From: Amia ocellicauda
Taxonomy: Eukaryota > Chordata > Actinopteri > Amiiformes > Amiidae
Assembly (NCBI RefSeq): GCF_036373705.1
Contig: NW_027102663.1
Span: 124,001-188,000, forward strand
Direction: 5' to 3'
DNA: 64,000 bases
Position numbers and translations under genes: made by a program. Position 1 is the first letter of the stretch, and the number at the start of each line of letters is the position of its first letter. The notes below the pieces were generated by a model. That model did no database searches, was not told the DNA's origin, and saw only the letters and a program-made list of their open reading frames with translations. Below are positions 30,461-43,533 of this stretch, piece by piece.

Positions 30461-32502
30461 ATGTCCGGAAACAACATCAGCGACTTCGATTTAAACGAGT
30501 TTTTAGGCAAGTCTTCAGATTATTTTCATTGACTCAGAGCGTGCTGTGTGCATGTATTGTAAATAAGGCTATAACATCTGTTTTAAGTTCTGTAAAATTA
30601 TTTTTCAGCCAGTCAACAGGAGTTAATTCCCAACGCTGAGGAGATCATCTGGAACAACGACGGTAAGATTTTTGTGTTTAAGCTCATGGGTTCTTATGTA
30701 TGGGTGTGTGTGGTTTTGAAGCGGCTCATTAGAGTTATGAAAACGTTTTAATATATATTAATGCCGGTCTCTTTAATTACACAGAAACTATCGAAAGGCC
30801 TGTAATTAATGTCTCCGAGGATCGACCAAGAGAAGTGGTTGTCCCTAGACAGGCTGTCTGCCGACCGGGTAAGAACTAAACCCCTGTTTGTTTGTATAAC
30901 GTTTCTGTAAGATGTTTGAGTCCAGTTTTGTTAATTTTAAAAAATTATCCTGTCTAACAGTATTAAGAAACGTGGTTCGAGACAACGAAAGGCCTTCCAC
31001 ATCGAGGGCTTGTTTCGTTTTACCTTCGAGAACCGTAACCTTTCAAGAATCTGAAAGGCCGTCAGCCCCGGTATCTGATAGCTGTGAGTATATATCTGCA
31101 GCCTGTAAGAGGTTAAAGCTTTTTATAAAGCGGTGTGGTTAAAGGTTAAACATGTCTCTTACCTTCACAGCGGTGCAAAAAGCTAAACCAGCCGAAAAAC
31201 ATAAGAAACGATTATTCTGTGGAGGTAAGTAAGATCTTTCAAACTTTAATGTTTTTAAAAGAGCTTTGTTTGCCCGTTGAGGGCTAATATTTAAGCGATG
31301 GGTGACCGTTTCCTGTAGGGCGGGGGGTTCTGGGAAAGATCTTTAGAAGTCCGGACAGGTCTAGGCTTGTTTCTGGGGAACGTGTTTAGAAATGACCGAT
31401 TGCTGTACCGTCTGGTTAGGAAGTAAAGCCGTCCGAAAGGGTTTAGTAAGTTGTTTGGCTTATATCCCGCTATTATACTTCTGTTTTAAAGTGGTTGTAG
31501 GAAAAGGCTTGAAGGTGTTCATTGTATTTAATATTTAAACAGATCGTGAAAACGTTTGTGAAACAGGAAGTCCCGGGATCAGGAAGCGTTTACACTTGGA
31601 AGGTTCGTTTAAAAATGAAATGTTGTTGTGTGTGTGTGTGTTTTATTAACAATATTACAGTTTTTAAAGAAACATTTAAGAAACAGTTTATTTACAGCGG
31701 CTTCTCTGTTTTACATTTATTATCAAGTCCTAATTAATATATTGTCTGTAAATAATAAGGCGTTGTAGTGAATGTCTAAGGCTATTTTCAAAGGTCTAAA
31801 AAAGCTAAAGGTTTTGAATGTCCTGGACATGTTGTTTTAAGTTTGATTTCTGTCGCCGTTTAAAGATGTAAATGTAATGTATATTTTTATTCTTCCCAAG
31901 ACTCTTGGGATAGTCATTCTGTGAATGAGCTATTGAGGACAATTACCCCGTCTAAGTGGGATCAAACATCTTCCCCGGTGAGATCACCGAGAGGATCCCC
32001 CACGGTGGTCTTGGAGACCTCCCAACATCTTCTCAGGCCACAGCCTTCTGGGAGTAATTCAACACCCCAGATTCAGCCCGCCGCATTGTCGGGCGGAACA
32101 AATACAGGCATCCAACAACCTCAGGGGTCGCCGTCAGTCAGGGCTGACACACCACCCAACGACGGCCTGGTTTCAACATCGTCCCCCCAGACCCGTTTCT
32201 TGGCTACAGAAACGCGGAACAGTACCCCGCGCTTGGCCAGGGTGTCACCGCAAAGGCCTTCTTGGTCTCCGTCCATGAGTATACGCTCGCTCCCTGCCTC
32301 CTTCGACCGAGATTTACCGGAGCGACCATCCTTTGAAGCTGAGCCAGGCCACCAGCCCCCGGAGCTACATCCTGAAGGTCGGCATGAGTTGCTACATACT
32401 TTGTTACAAAATCAAAGACTTGTGTTAGTGGGGCAAAACCTGGTGATAGAGAGCCAAAACATCCTTATTAATACCCTTACTAACGAATTGTACCGTATTT
32501 AA
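30461..32502 (+). CDS. Multi-exon gene of unknown function, copy C (open)
   Basis: Exons are 30461-30506, 30609-30662, 30785-30868, 30961-31083, 31171-31224, optional 31543-31602 and 31901-32502. All splice junctions are phase 1, and all are preserved, including the GC donor of intron 1. The optional exon here has a GT donor (GAAG|GTTCGT), so a 340-residue form with 20 extra residues is possible besides the 320-residue form. A read-through of that exon ends at TAA 31647-31649. The acceptor of the last exon reads CCCAAG, weaker than CCCTAG in B. Confidence 0.75.
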
Positions 32503-32568
32503 TGTTTTAATAGACACAAAACGCCTTACTATTGTGGGTTGTTGGAAAAATAAAAAATAAATTAAAAA

Positions 32569-35500
32569 ATGTCCTGACTTGGTAAAAGAACTCACAAACT
32601 AAAGGATTATGAACAAGCTAGGGCCCCAAAAAGACCTTCCCGAGAGAACATCCCCGGCCCTGTTGTGAACTCCTCTGATGTCCCAATGAACCTGGAACTA
32701 TTACAAATGATAAATGATATAAATAACCCCCAATTACCACCGATAGAATGTGAATTAACAGACTTACCGGTGAACCCCGACCTGTTACAGATGGTCAATG
32801 ATCTAAATAACCACCTCCCACCGGTAGCGCTTATAGAGGTTCACCCCCTAGTTCACCCCGATTTGTTTGAAATGGTGGAGGCTTTGGAGGAGCTACCCCG
32901 ACCAAATTCTGCCCCTATTATAAATGATTTGAGACAATTAGAACACAGGATGGCGGCAGAAGCAGCCATCACTATAGAGGAGGGTCTTGACATTAACCGG
33001 TTGGATATCTTTGAAGGACTTTTACAGGCTTTAAATGAGCCTCCTCAAAAAGGGGGTTTTGTAGATGTCAGCAGTGGGGGTGTTCGGAATGTGGAGGGTT
33101 CTGAGACTGATAAGGCTGTGGAGGACATGCTCTGTGAGAATGTAGGGGGTGAAGGCTTTGTTCAAAATGATGATGTGTCCAAGAGTACCAGTGATCCCGT
33201 GATTATAGATAGACCGGCCTATAACAATTTTGAAATGATTCAGCGTTTTAATTTTGCAGAACTTTTAAATTGTGACAATTATGCAGAAATATTTGTCAAC
33301 ATACACGAGGCCTTGCAGAAAATGCTTGAACAGGTTGCTGAAAGGGTCAGACCTCGAGATGTTGTACAGTTAGAACTCAGAGGGGATGATTTGTTTAGTA
33401 ACCTATCTGTAATGCTGAGTGGAGATAATTTAGACGTCTGGCTAAAATCGAAGCGTTATTGCAAAGTAACGCAGCCATCATAGCTGATGAAAGTCTGTCT
33501 CTGGTAATGAATGTGGTTCGTAACCCTGAGGGTGGGGCGCTTAGAAGACTGTCGAAATGCTTGAAGAACGACATAATTAGGACCAAGCTCAGGCAATTAG
33601 TGGTGAGTTCCAGTGGGGACAATAAGCTCTGTTTTGCTTACAGTTTAATAAAACTACTCACCCCCGACATGCCTGAACCCCAAGCTCTGCAAGAAGCTTT
33701 AATGCTTCATCAGAGGGCCGGCTTAAACTCTCAACAGATGGTTGCCTTTTCAGACATCACCAAGTTTGAGGAGTTGTTGTCTTTAAAAATTGTTGTGTGG
33801 TACCGTTGTGAGGTAAAGGAAGTATTTGTGAAATTTCAGACACATCCTGAAACCCATACACAGACACTGTTTCTCTTCCTAAGTGATAGTCATTGCTTTG
33901 GAATAAAGAGTTTGACGGCTTTTTTGGGTTGTTCGTATGTTTGTCATTGGTGTTATAAGGCCTTCAATGATAAGCTTAAGCACCGATGTGACGGTTACTG
34001 TAACGTCTGTTTCAATCCGCAATGTCGTAAGGGTTTGGCCCCTACCATCCGATGTAAAGATTGCTTAAGGATTTGTCTCTCAGCGTTCTGTTTTTCCGAG
34101 CATAAGGTACAGAGGGCCGCTGCTGAGGGGCTTAAAAAACGGAGTTATTGTGATCAAACTAAATATTGCCCGCAGTGTTGCCTCCAGTACCGTTTTCATG
34201 AGGTTAAACCACACAAATGTCTGGAGCCGAGATGCAGGATCTGTAATGCTGATTTAACCCCGGGGTCCGAACACCAGTGCTTTATTCAGCCGGTTAAAAA
34301 GGAGCCGCCGCACAACCGGTATGTCTTTTTTGCTTTTGAATGCCGGCAAGAAAACGGGGTCCACGTTGCTAATTATATACTCTGTATTGACATGTTGGAT
34401 CGTGAGTGGTCAGCTAGCGGTGAGAGTTGTGTCAGGGATTTCTTTACGCGGTATCGCGGTCCAAAATACCTCAATTACACATTTATTGCCCACAATGCTA
34501 AGGGTTATGATTCTTACATTTTGATGAAGTATCTGGTGGAAAATGGGGTGACCCCAAAAATAATAGCTCAGGGTAGCAAGATCATGTGTTTCACCGACGA
34601 AGCTTTCAACTAACGTTACATAGACTCGTTAAATTTCATCCCCATGAAATTGAGCGCTTTGCCTAAGGCTCTGGGTTTTGAGGCTCAGAAGAAAGGTTGG
34701 TTCTGCCATTTTTTTAATACTATGGACACTCAAAATTATCGAGGGTCCTACCTGCCCGCCACTTATTATGGGGTTGATACTATGATGTCTCATGAGAGGG
34801 AGGAATTCTTTAAATGGTACAATACGGTTAAGGGAGGTGTTTTTGATGACCGAGAAGAGATGGCCGCTTATTGTAAAAATGATGTGGTGATCCTTAAAGA
34901 AGCCTTTGTGCGTTTCCGCGCCGAGGTTATCAACACATCGGGTCTCGACCCTTTGCAAAGTGTGACCATAGCGTCTCTCTGCATGAAAATGTATCGGTCC
35001 AATTTCTTGCAGAAAAACACTATAGCGGTCACCACTTCTGACAACTATCGTGCTAGACAAAGGAACTTTTCGACTGTCTCCATACAGTGGCTGGAATACC
35101 TGAGTGCCCGGGATAACATCTTCATCAGACATGCTTTAAATCAAGGGGAAGTCAAAATGGGGCCTTACTACTTAGACGGTTTTAGCGACGTGTCCGGGCG
35201 GCGTACCGCTTATGAGTTTGCAGGTTGTATTTACCATGGCTGTCCTCAGTGCTTCGACCCAAACACCTTTAACCCCGTAACACAAAAACTCTGCAGTGAT
35301 ATGTACTATGATTTCCAGGAACGAATTGAAACTTTAAAAAACACCTATGGTTTGAACGTGCTGGTGATTTGGGAACACGAGTGGACGACCCTGAAGCAAC
35401 AGGATGCGGGGGTACAACGGTTTATGGAAACCTTGGACTTTCCTGAACGTCTTGAGCCCCGGGATGCGTTATTTGGGGGTCGTACCAACGCCCTCTGTTT

Positions 35501-36796
35501 ACATTATGAGGTAAAGGAGGGTGAGAGAGTAGATTACTATGATTTCACCAGTCTGTACCCTTATGTCAACAAGACCAAAATGTACCCGGTGGGGCGTCCA
35601 ACCATTGTTTATCGTGACTTTCTCGAAATCGGACATTACTTTGGTTTGATCAAAGTCACCATGTACCCTCCTCGCGAGCTGTTCTTACCCGTGTTGCCTT
35701 ACAGGTGTTCGGGAAAATTGATGTTCCCTCTGTGTAGAACGTGTGTGGAAACTGAAAATCAAACTACCTCTTGTCTGCACAGTGATGAAGAGAGAGCGCT
35801 GACGGGTGTCTGGTGTAGCATTGAGCTTGACAAGGCGGTGGAGAAAGGTTACAGAGTCGGTAAGGTGTATGAGGTTTGGCATTTTTCTGAAAAATCTGAT
35901 ACTCTTTTTGCTGATTACATTATGACCCATCTGAAAGGGAAACAGGAGGCATCGGGCTATCCCTCATGGTGTGTTGACTCCGCGGCCAAAGAGCGATACG
36001 TTCAGCAATATTTTGAAAAGGAAGGGATCCTTCTAGAGCCGGGGAACATAACTGTAAACCCCGCCAAGAGACAAATGTCCAAACTGATTTTAAACAGTCT
36101 GTGGGGTAAGTTTGGGGAAAGAAATTACCGTCTAAACACAACCTTGATTAAAACCCCTGAACAGTTTATAGAATTTATGTTTTCCAAACAACATGCAGTA
36201 TCACACTTTCAATTCTTAAATGACCACGTGGCACAGGTCCAGTGGAGGGCCCCTAAAGATTTCCCCACCAAACAGGGGAACGTTAATGTTTTCATAGCGG
36301 TTTTTACCACGGCTTACGCCCGGCTTGAACTGCACAACTTAATGGATCAGTTGCAGGAACGCACGCTCTATCATGATACTGACTCTGTAATCTTTGTCAC
36401 CAGGCCAGGGGATTGGGTCCCTCCCCTCGGGGACTACCTTGGGGAGTTAACGAGCGAACTAGATCCTCAGGACCACATAGTGGAGTTTGTTTCAGGGGGT
36501 CCTAAGACTTACGCATACAGAACGGCTGCGGGTAAGACCTGTATGAAAGTTAAGGGTTTCACTCTGAACCATTGTAACAACAAGCTCATTAACATCAAGT
36601 CTCTGACGACCCTGGTAGAAAGTTTTGTAACGAGAAAGACGCGCCTCCTCGTGAGATTATTACAGCCGGAAATCAGATCTATCGCAATAAAAAGGGGTAC
36701 ACGTTGGAAAATAGATCACTAAACAAACGGTTCAGAGTGGTGTATAATAAAAGAGTGTTGAAGACTGATTATACCACTCTGCCTTATGGATATTAG
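32569..36796 (+). pseudogene. polB: Protein-primed DNA polymerase PolB, copy C
   Basis: The region carries the three shared breaks (TGA 32575, -1 change at 33439-33450, TAA 34611). From 34644 a long frame covers Exo III (YCKNDVVIL), palm motif A (35535-35570), motif B with NSLWGKFG (36085-36115) and motif C (YHDTDSV, 36367-36387). A 1-base deletion near 36631, shared with D, then shifts the thumb end. The Exo I aspartate codon is GCT (34332-34334), giving FFAFEC where B has FFDFEC; D shares this. Confidence 0.93.
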
Positions 36797-37457
36797 CGGT
36801 GGTTTTGATAACAGACTTCAACACCCTTTCTCCTGTATTATAGCCGGTCCCTCCAATTCGGGGAAGAGCTATCTTATAAAGAACATCATAGAAGATGTGG
36901 ACGCAACCGTGTCCCAAGCTCTTGACAACATAGTGTGGTGTTACTCTTGCTGGCAACCTCTCTACGATGATTTGGCTTCGAAAAAAAATAATCTGAAATT
37001 TGTGCAAGGTCTCCCCGCCTCGTTGTGTGGCGATGACTTGTTCCCGCCCGGTCAAACTAACCTAGTGATCCTTGATGACCTGATGGAGCAGGCCGGTGAC
37101 AACAGTGAAGTGGAAAAAGCTTTCACAAAGTACACTCATCATAGGAATTAAAGTATTATTTATTTAGTTCAAAATCTATTTTTTCAAGGTAAAAAAAGCC
37201 GCACTATTAATTTATATGCCAATTATATAATTCTTTTTAAAAACCCCAGAGATAAACTACAGGTCACCGTCTTGGCTCGTCAAATGTACCCTAACCAGAC
37301 CAAGTTCTTTTTGGAGGCATTTGAGGATGCCACCAAAAAACCCTACGGGTACTTGATTGCGAAATTAAATGCACAAACCCCAGAAGACTTTCGCCTAAGA
37401 ACAGGTTTGTGCCCGCACGATTGGCCGGCAGTCTATGTGCTAAAGAAAAGGAAATAA
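36786..37457 (+). pseudogene. Packaging ATPase, copy C
   Basis: Walker A and B are intact, but a T to A change makes TAA at 37149-37151 after TKYTHHRN, shared with D. The remaining frame is open to the natural stop. Confidence 0.88.
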
Positions 37458-37463
37458 ATAAGA

Positions 37464-37799
37464 ATGTCTGTTCGGATTAAAAGAAATTTGCCGCTTTTGC
37501 AAATGTTATTTGAGAGGAGCCCGCGCCATAGGAAAGCTGTGCTGGCAGGGGCCCCCTCGGATTTGATCGAGACCCTGTGTGAAATAGCTTTTAACATCTT
37601 ACGCAGTAATATACCCCTAACCCCTTCTCAACATTCTAAACTCAAAAAACAAAAAGCGGTTATCAAGATCATCGCTAATAAGAAGTATTCTATTAAAAGA
37701 AAAAGAAAGAAGATTAATCAAACCGGGGGTTTTATAGGACCGCTGTTGAGCATAGCCGTGCCTTTCCTAACCAGTCTTCTAGCTTCCAGAGTGGGTTAA
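37464..37799 (+). CDS. Small basic hydrophobic-tailed protein, copy C
   Basis: Open, 111 residues, with FERSPRH for FEGSPRH (shared with D). Confidence 0.75.
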   Translation: MSVRIKRNLPLLQMLFERSPRHRKAVLAGAPSDLIETLCEIAFNILRSNIPLTPSQHSKLKKQKAVIKIIANKKYSIKRKRKKINQTGGFIGPLLSIAVPFLTSLLASRVG

Positions 37800-37801
37800 T
37801 A

Positions 37802-38546
37802 ATGGAATATGCTCAGAGAATGTTTTTGATCCCTCAGGAGCAGCTTGAGAAACTGAGAAAAAATGTTGTCGGGCCAGAGCCCATTAGACAAACGGCCGAA
37901 AACAACCTGGACTCTGAAATGAAAGCTATACAGGCCAGGGCCGATTTAAATCAGTATTCCAAAGCCCCAGTTGTATACCAACACGTTACAGCGCTACCTC
38001 CGTCTGGTTAGATAGGGTGAAAAAGATCAAAACATTTTAACTTTAACCATGGCCTCTCAAGAAAATGGTTCTGGGGCTGATGCGGGGGGAACGGTTGATA
38101 AAGATGTTGCGGTGACCGAACCTGTAGAGAGTTCAGAGGGAGATGTTGTAACGGATGTTTTGAGAAACATGCCGGCCAGAAGCAAAAGACATGCACAATA
38201 TATCCTGCACAAAATGGTTCAGAAACTGCGGGTAACGGCTTGGAATGAACAGGGTGAATTTGTTTTTAAAGGACAACTGATCAAAGGTTCACACATGTTT
38301 GATTTGTTGAAGAGTGTCACTAGCACTAATAAGGTACCCGATAGTCGCCGACCTGTAGGCTGGAATGCTTTCCTACAGGCGATGGCCTGTCTGAACATGC
38401 CCCAATCAACAGTTCCTAACCAGGAAACACGACAAAAAATCCGTCTGTGTAAAGAGGTGGAGCCTGATCTGACTCCGATATCTCATTACTCTGACCGTGC
38501 TGAGCGACCATCCTCAGGATCTATCCATCGTTGGGAAGCTTATTAA
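37802..38546 (+). pseudogene. Conserved 247-residue protein, copy C
   Basis: One extra C near 37966 (AAAGCCCCAG) shifts the frame after residue 56, and the shifted frame stops at 38011. The C-terminal part is open in the native frame. Confidence 0.8.
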
Positions 38547-38725
38547 TCTCATGTTTTTATTTGTCTCCCCTGTAAATAATGACCCGACAAACAATTTTTT
38601 ATTTTTATTTTTTATTTTTCAAATGTTGTACATTTATTTATACCATAACCCCTGCTTTGTATAAGAATTGTGTTGAATAAAAACAAAACTAATGATTCAA
38701 AGGCTGTTTTCATTATTTTTTCACC
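38547..38725. terminator. Convergent poly(A) region, copy C
   Basis: AATAAA on + near 38675 and TTTATT stretches for the minus strand near 38600-38640. Confidence 0.65.
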
Positions 38726-39283
38726 TTAACACGCATGACATCTTTTAAAATCCTCACAAGAACACCCCATCTGTATACACGGCTGGCTAGGGTCGTAAGT
38801 CATTGTGTTATAAGGGGGGGTCCACAGTGTCCTGACAAACTCTGCCACTTTTTTATCATTTTGGCCTTAATCCTCACTGTACAAGGCCATAATATCGGGG
38901 TATGACCTTCCTTTAGATCTATGATATAAGAAAAACACACAGTGTTGACCACAAGTGAAGGTCTGAAGACTTTGTACTTGACGACCGCTGTAAATGGTTT
39001 CTTGACAGTTGTTGAGCAGAAAGTTATTGATCTTCCGAGGGAAAGGTCTGAAATCCGAGGGGTTTGCATAGGAATCAAAAAATTCACCACGGTGGTCCTC
39101 CCTTAGATAAATAGCCAGCCAATGTTCTCCGGGCATATTTTTAGGGTGTGTGTTGATTATGTACATTGCAGGTAAATTCTTGATCTTAAATTTAGGCAGC
39201 TGATCGCAGGTGTAGACTCCTTGAAACAGTTTCCGTGAGCTGGCCAGGGCATTCATGATGTGGTTGAGCTCTCTGGTGTTCAT
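38726..39283 (-). pseudogene. Adenain-type cysteine protease, copy C
   Basis: TTA to TAA at about 38867-38869 ends the frame after MALYSED, downstream of all catalytic residues but about 47 codons short. The change is private to C. Confidence 0.85.
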
Positions 39284-39284
39284 T

Positions 39285-40592
39285 TTAATAATAATCATAC
39301 ATAACGTTTCTCCTCTGATTCACCTCAATAATGTTGTCAAACACTGCATACACGACCATATTTACAGTGCGTGGTAGAGGCTGCTTGAAACGCATCTCCA
39401 AACGCATATTGCCCGTCTTCATCAGTGAAAAATGTTGTCCACACTCTTCGTCAGGGGTCAGGTTGAAACCGTACAGGGTGTAACCGCTGCAGTATTCCCG
39501 GCGATCGATCAGCAGAGTTTGATCCTTGAGATGGCGACCCGTAGCCAGTACTAGACTGTCATATTCACGAACCGCATTGCCGTTTTCAAAGTCAGGTTGA
39601 AAAGGTCTGGATGGAACCTGCACACCATCGACGTACAACGCTATAAATTCCGCGTTATAATGTTTAAAGTTAAAGGGGTTCTTGTTGTAAACCCCGGTAA
39701 ATGCATCATTATCTTCGAGACCTATAATAACCTGTTTTGGGAGCTGTCCTAGAAACAGATTTTCCTGGTTCATCACCCGTGTCCCTGCGGGGATACTGTG
39801 GACTTTCATATAGACTCTTTCGATCGGGTACTTGGCGTTTGCCGTCATTAACGCCTGCGCGTGTCCTAGTTTAACCGCCGGGGAGACGGACACTTTTTTC
39901 ACAAACAGCGAGGCCGATAATATGGTCAGTTTATATTTTTCAGTATCAGGGGTCATCAGACAAAAATCACTTTTACTACGGATCATTTTAATTTTAATGT
40001 CTACCCCGTTGAGCATGAGTTTTTCTTGGAAAAATATGTCTGCATGGATATGCCCCATTAGCTCAAAGGTCCTCCCTTCTGTTGAAGAGGCCGTTCTTTT
40101 TTGCAAACCCTTATTGAGTCCCTCTGGATCCTTGTCGTCCATAGCTTCCGGGATGTCTTTGAAGAAAAGGCCGGGGCTGAACTGTTTGCTTAGGGTCTCC
40201 TCACTATAATTAAGTATACACTCCATCATGGCTCTATAGGGGTAAGTATTGCTGCTTTGACTAATGAGCCGATCTCCCAGGGTCACATCCACCTGTGAAA
40301 ACATGGTGGCCACCGGGTAATTGATGACCCCAGCGTTGGTCGTCTTCTCGATTGCATCGCCATCCTCATCAGTCACTTTACAGTTCATTAAAATAAATGT
40401 GTTATTCAAATCAATATAATCCTCGCCATTGCCAGCTATAAAAAACTCCAGAGGGGCCGTGTCTGAAATTGCAGAAAGAGGGGGAATCTCTACATATATG
40501 CTCTTATCTATACTCGTTTGAGTGTGTGGAACTGTAAACAGATCCAGTTCTGATTTGACGCATTCTTCCGATAGACTGTGGACAAAAGACAT
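39285..40592 (-). CDS. Major capsid protein (double jelly roll), copy C (open)
   Basis: The 435-residue frame has the hallmarks of Polinton MCPs: an N-terminal TQTSIDKS segment, APLEFFIAGNGEDYIDLNNT leading into the first jelly roll, and a C-terminal half with MRLEMRFKQPLPRTVNMVVY. By family knowledge trimers form the hexagonal capsomers. It sits between the minor virion protein and the protease, with junctions of only a few bases, so one transcript probably covers all three. Open also in D. Confidence 0.9.
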   Translation of the reverse strand: MSFVHSLSEECVKSELDLFTVPHTQTSIDKSIYVEIPPLSAISDTAPLEFFIAGNGEDYIDLNNTFILMNCKVTDEDGDAIEKTTNAGVINYPVATMFSQVDVTLGDRLISQSSNTYPYRAMMECILNYSEETLSKQFSPGLFFKDIPEAMDDKDPEGLNKGLQKRTASSTEGRTFELMGHIHADIFFQEKLMLNGVDIKIKMIRSKSDFCLMTPDTEKYKLTILSASLFVKKVSVSPAVKLGHAQALMTANAKYPIERVYMKVHSIPAGTRVMNQENLFLGQLPKQVIIGLEDNDAFTGVYNKNPFNFKHYNAEFIALYVDGVQVPSRPFQPDFENGNAVREYDSLVLATGRHLKDQTLLIDRREYCSGYTLYGFNLTPDEECGQHFSLMKTGNMRLEMRFKQPLPRTVNMVVYAVFDNIIEVNQRRNVMYDYY

Positions 40593-40594
40593 GT

Positions 40595-41084
40595 TTAAAA
40601 GATGTATCCTGAGGCTCTATTTTTCTTTCTTTGAGACTTTCTTTTTGCAGGTTTTTTCTTGTGCTGCTTCCTTCTCCGAGTGTTTCCACGATATGTTGGA
40701 GAATGAGAGATTCTTCGTTTTTTGTTAGCCATGGATCTTTGTCGCCCCCTGGTGGACACATGCTGTTTCTTCTTTTACCCCCCCTCCTCGCCATTACCAT
40801 GAGACCCGAACCCTCCTGATGCTCATGGCTAGCTGCCCGGTTCATAACATTGGTGAACACGTCACTAACAATATTTTTAGCCAATGATTTCAAGTGGGGT
40901 CTGGCTATAGCAAAGCCTCTCTTAAGCAGGGGTATGGCCATTCTAAAGAGACCACGAAAGAGTCCTCCTAGACCGGCGCCATACATTGTGGGGGCTCCTA
41001 CAATACCGGGCAAGCCGTTCCATCTTGCATCTTGTAATAATCCACATAGGCGCTAGGATCTACATAACCCCTCGAGGTAGCCAT
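40595..41084 (-). pseudogene. pVI/pX-like minor virion protein, copy C
   Basis: The N-terminal one-base loss (near 41018) is shared with A and D. A 2-base gain near 40743 replaces the basic tail by an out-of-frame extension into the MCP start. Confidence 0.72.
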
Positions 41085-41085
41085 T

Positions 41086-41818
41086 TTAATAATGTACAAA
41101 CTGTTTCAGGGGTCGAAAATGTAGTTTGACATTAACTTTACCGAAGCGGAAGGGTACGTTGATATTCTGATCCGATTTTACTTCGATCGTGATGTTGTCA
41201 AAGTGGGTCTTTGAGACTGGTACGTAGTGTGGTTTGTCATAAGTAATTGTGACCATGTCATTGCTTTTACCTTTAATAAGTACATTTCTCAAAAGGGGGA
41301 CATAACTATCCCAGACCCTCTGGTGGGTTATGATATCCGTATACACATAAAGAGTGTAAAAGCCGCCCCACCACTTCTGAGAACCTGCTCTCTGTGTTAG
41401 AATAGAACCCAAATATACGCCCCAGTTGGCCGCTGGTTTGAATGCTAATACCTGGTTTTGACACCTTGTACACTCTGTTTTTAATAGGGTTGTAATATAG
41501 CTTGATGTTGGGGGTGCCTTCTGAGAACTGTTTATGCATCTCATCTAATATTTTATCCACATTGTCATAATAACCTCCTTGTATCGTGAATGTCCATTGA
41601 CTCTTTTTAACATCATCAAAAATGGCGAAGGTGGCATCCTTATCTTGTAAAACAGCCCAAGTGTAAGGATACTGTATTTCCGCCAACCCCACTTCCCACG
41701 ACCCCCTTAGATCTATAGATTTTCCAAATTGTACCGTGTAACTGGATATTTCATTTTTAGGATATATATCGAGAGAGGCATTACTGGGTAGAGTCACGTA
41801 GAAGCCTCCTGATTCCAT
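41086..41818 (-). pseudogene. Penton-like minor capsid protein, copy C
   Basis: Only the frame break common to all copies is present (near 41378). The upstream half (GFYVTLPSNASLDIYPKNE to FGFYSNTESRFSE) and the downstream half (YTDIITHQRV to VKLHFRPLK) are each open. The C/D-type sequence VKKSQWTFTIQGGYYDN is kept, unlike A and B. Confidence 0.82.
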
Positions 41819-41864
41819 CTTGAGAATCGAAAGTAATGCCCCCAACACACCCGCGGGCATGTTG

Positions 41865-42956
41865 TTATAAGGATTGAATATCGCAAACCTGTTGTTCCGG
41901 GACCCAACTATTGAACTTTTCAGGCCATCCAAGCCATTTCATCAACACATATTTTTTCCGGTTCTGGGTTTTTTCAGCTAATATCTTTTCAACTCTGTAT
42001 ACACTGTCTTTACCCACAATAATATTTTGTAACTCGGCTTCATAAAACGTTCCTTCTATATCCTCCCTGTCATAGTCTTTTAACCGGTACACGGGGGGGT
42101 CTCTAGCCAACTGTTCGGTAACTGTAAAATATTCGTCAGAAAATGTTTGTTCATAACCTTTGGCAAAAGTACTCCTTAGCTTTGAAACGCGAACCACATC
42201 ACCGATGTTGAACTAATAAGTAGTTTTTCCCTTCTTAATAAATGGTCGGTATAATTTTTTATAGACCTTAAAAGAATTACTTTGATCAACATCTAAAGGC
42301 TTCATTTTAATACTGGTGTGATACCCTTGGTTGTAAGCATCGATAAAATCCTGAACTTTATCAAAATACTTGAACGTGTGGACCGCTGTAAAATATCTCC
42401 ACATTTTGGTCTTTATGGTGCGGTTAAACCTCTCCACTACCGATGCCCTAAGCTCATTACCGGTGGTGAAATGATGTATTTTGTGTCTCTTCAGTAGATT
42501 CTGAAATTCTCTGTTGAGAAACTCTTTTCCTTTATCAGTCTGCAGTTTTTTAGGACATCGACCCTGGGACAATATATCCTCAAAGGCCCTTGTCACCGCC
42601 CGACCTGTTTTATTATGTAGAATGCGAGCCCAGGCATATTTTGATAACACATCGATACACATCAACATCAATTTGTGACCATTGTTATGTTTTGATAAAT
42701 TTGACATATCGACTAGATCCATTTGCCATTGTGAATCTATGTCAGTTGCATATACGCGGTTTCTTTAAAAGTTAATCCTGAGAGGTTTATGTAAGGTATA
42801 GGCGTCTTGTTCCCGTAACCATTCTGAAACAACCACATCATTAACCTTCACTCCGGCCTCAGCGAGTCCTCTTTGAAAACCCTTCTTACCCGCCAAACCC
42901 CCAATCTTGGCTGGGTTGTAGTATAGTTCCTGCATTTGGGGAGCTTGCCGAGTCAT
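41865..42956 (-). pseudogene. int: Chromodomain integrase, copy C
   Basis: Stops are TAA near 42764 (AAA to TAA after LRINF, private) and TAA near 42212 (shared with D) just before the IGDVVRVSK segment. The DDE residues and chromodomain are present. Confidence 0.9.
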
Positions 42957-43022
42957 TCTGTCAAATAACCACACAGACCCACACTATGCGCAAAGTTTTT
43001 ATACAAGGTTTTTTATTCAACT

Positions 43023-43521
43023 TCAGGAGAGCAGATACCCCTTTTTAGACATTTGAGAAAAGTATAACATACACAACAATTTTTTCTACGGTCCAGACAA
43101 AAAGAAATCAGATGATTGGTTACTTGATCTATATCAACAAATATACCTGTTTCTTTATCTTGTAGGCACACACCTCAGTTACATATGTAAATAAAACAAC
43201 AATATGACCTATTTTAAAAGTAAACAGAGGTGTATTAAACATGCTCAGTAAAAGGTCATACAGATGTTGATGAAATGGCCTAACATCATTCTTGGCCCCC
43301 TTGAGCCCTTCATCCCAGTGTTCGTACCCCCCGGTCTTTGTTACAGCAGCCATTCACTTTTCCAGGTTTGAAAGTTGATCCTCATCGATGGTTAAATCTG
43401 TAGAGAAAAGGCTCGCGTTGGCTACTTTTCTGTCAAGCACATGGTGTAATAGCGCTCTCAGGTTAGCTGCAGAGTGTTGATGACAGAACCAGTTGCAGAA
43501 GCAGTCCAGAACATTCCCCAT
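43023..43521 (-). pseudogene. Two-exon small gene, copy C
   Basis: Exon 1 is 43147-43521 and exon 2 is 43023-43085. It has the TGA shared with A and B. Splice sites and poly(A) signal are intact. Confidence 0.55.
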
Positions 43522-43533
43522 GTTCAAAGTCCC

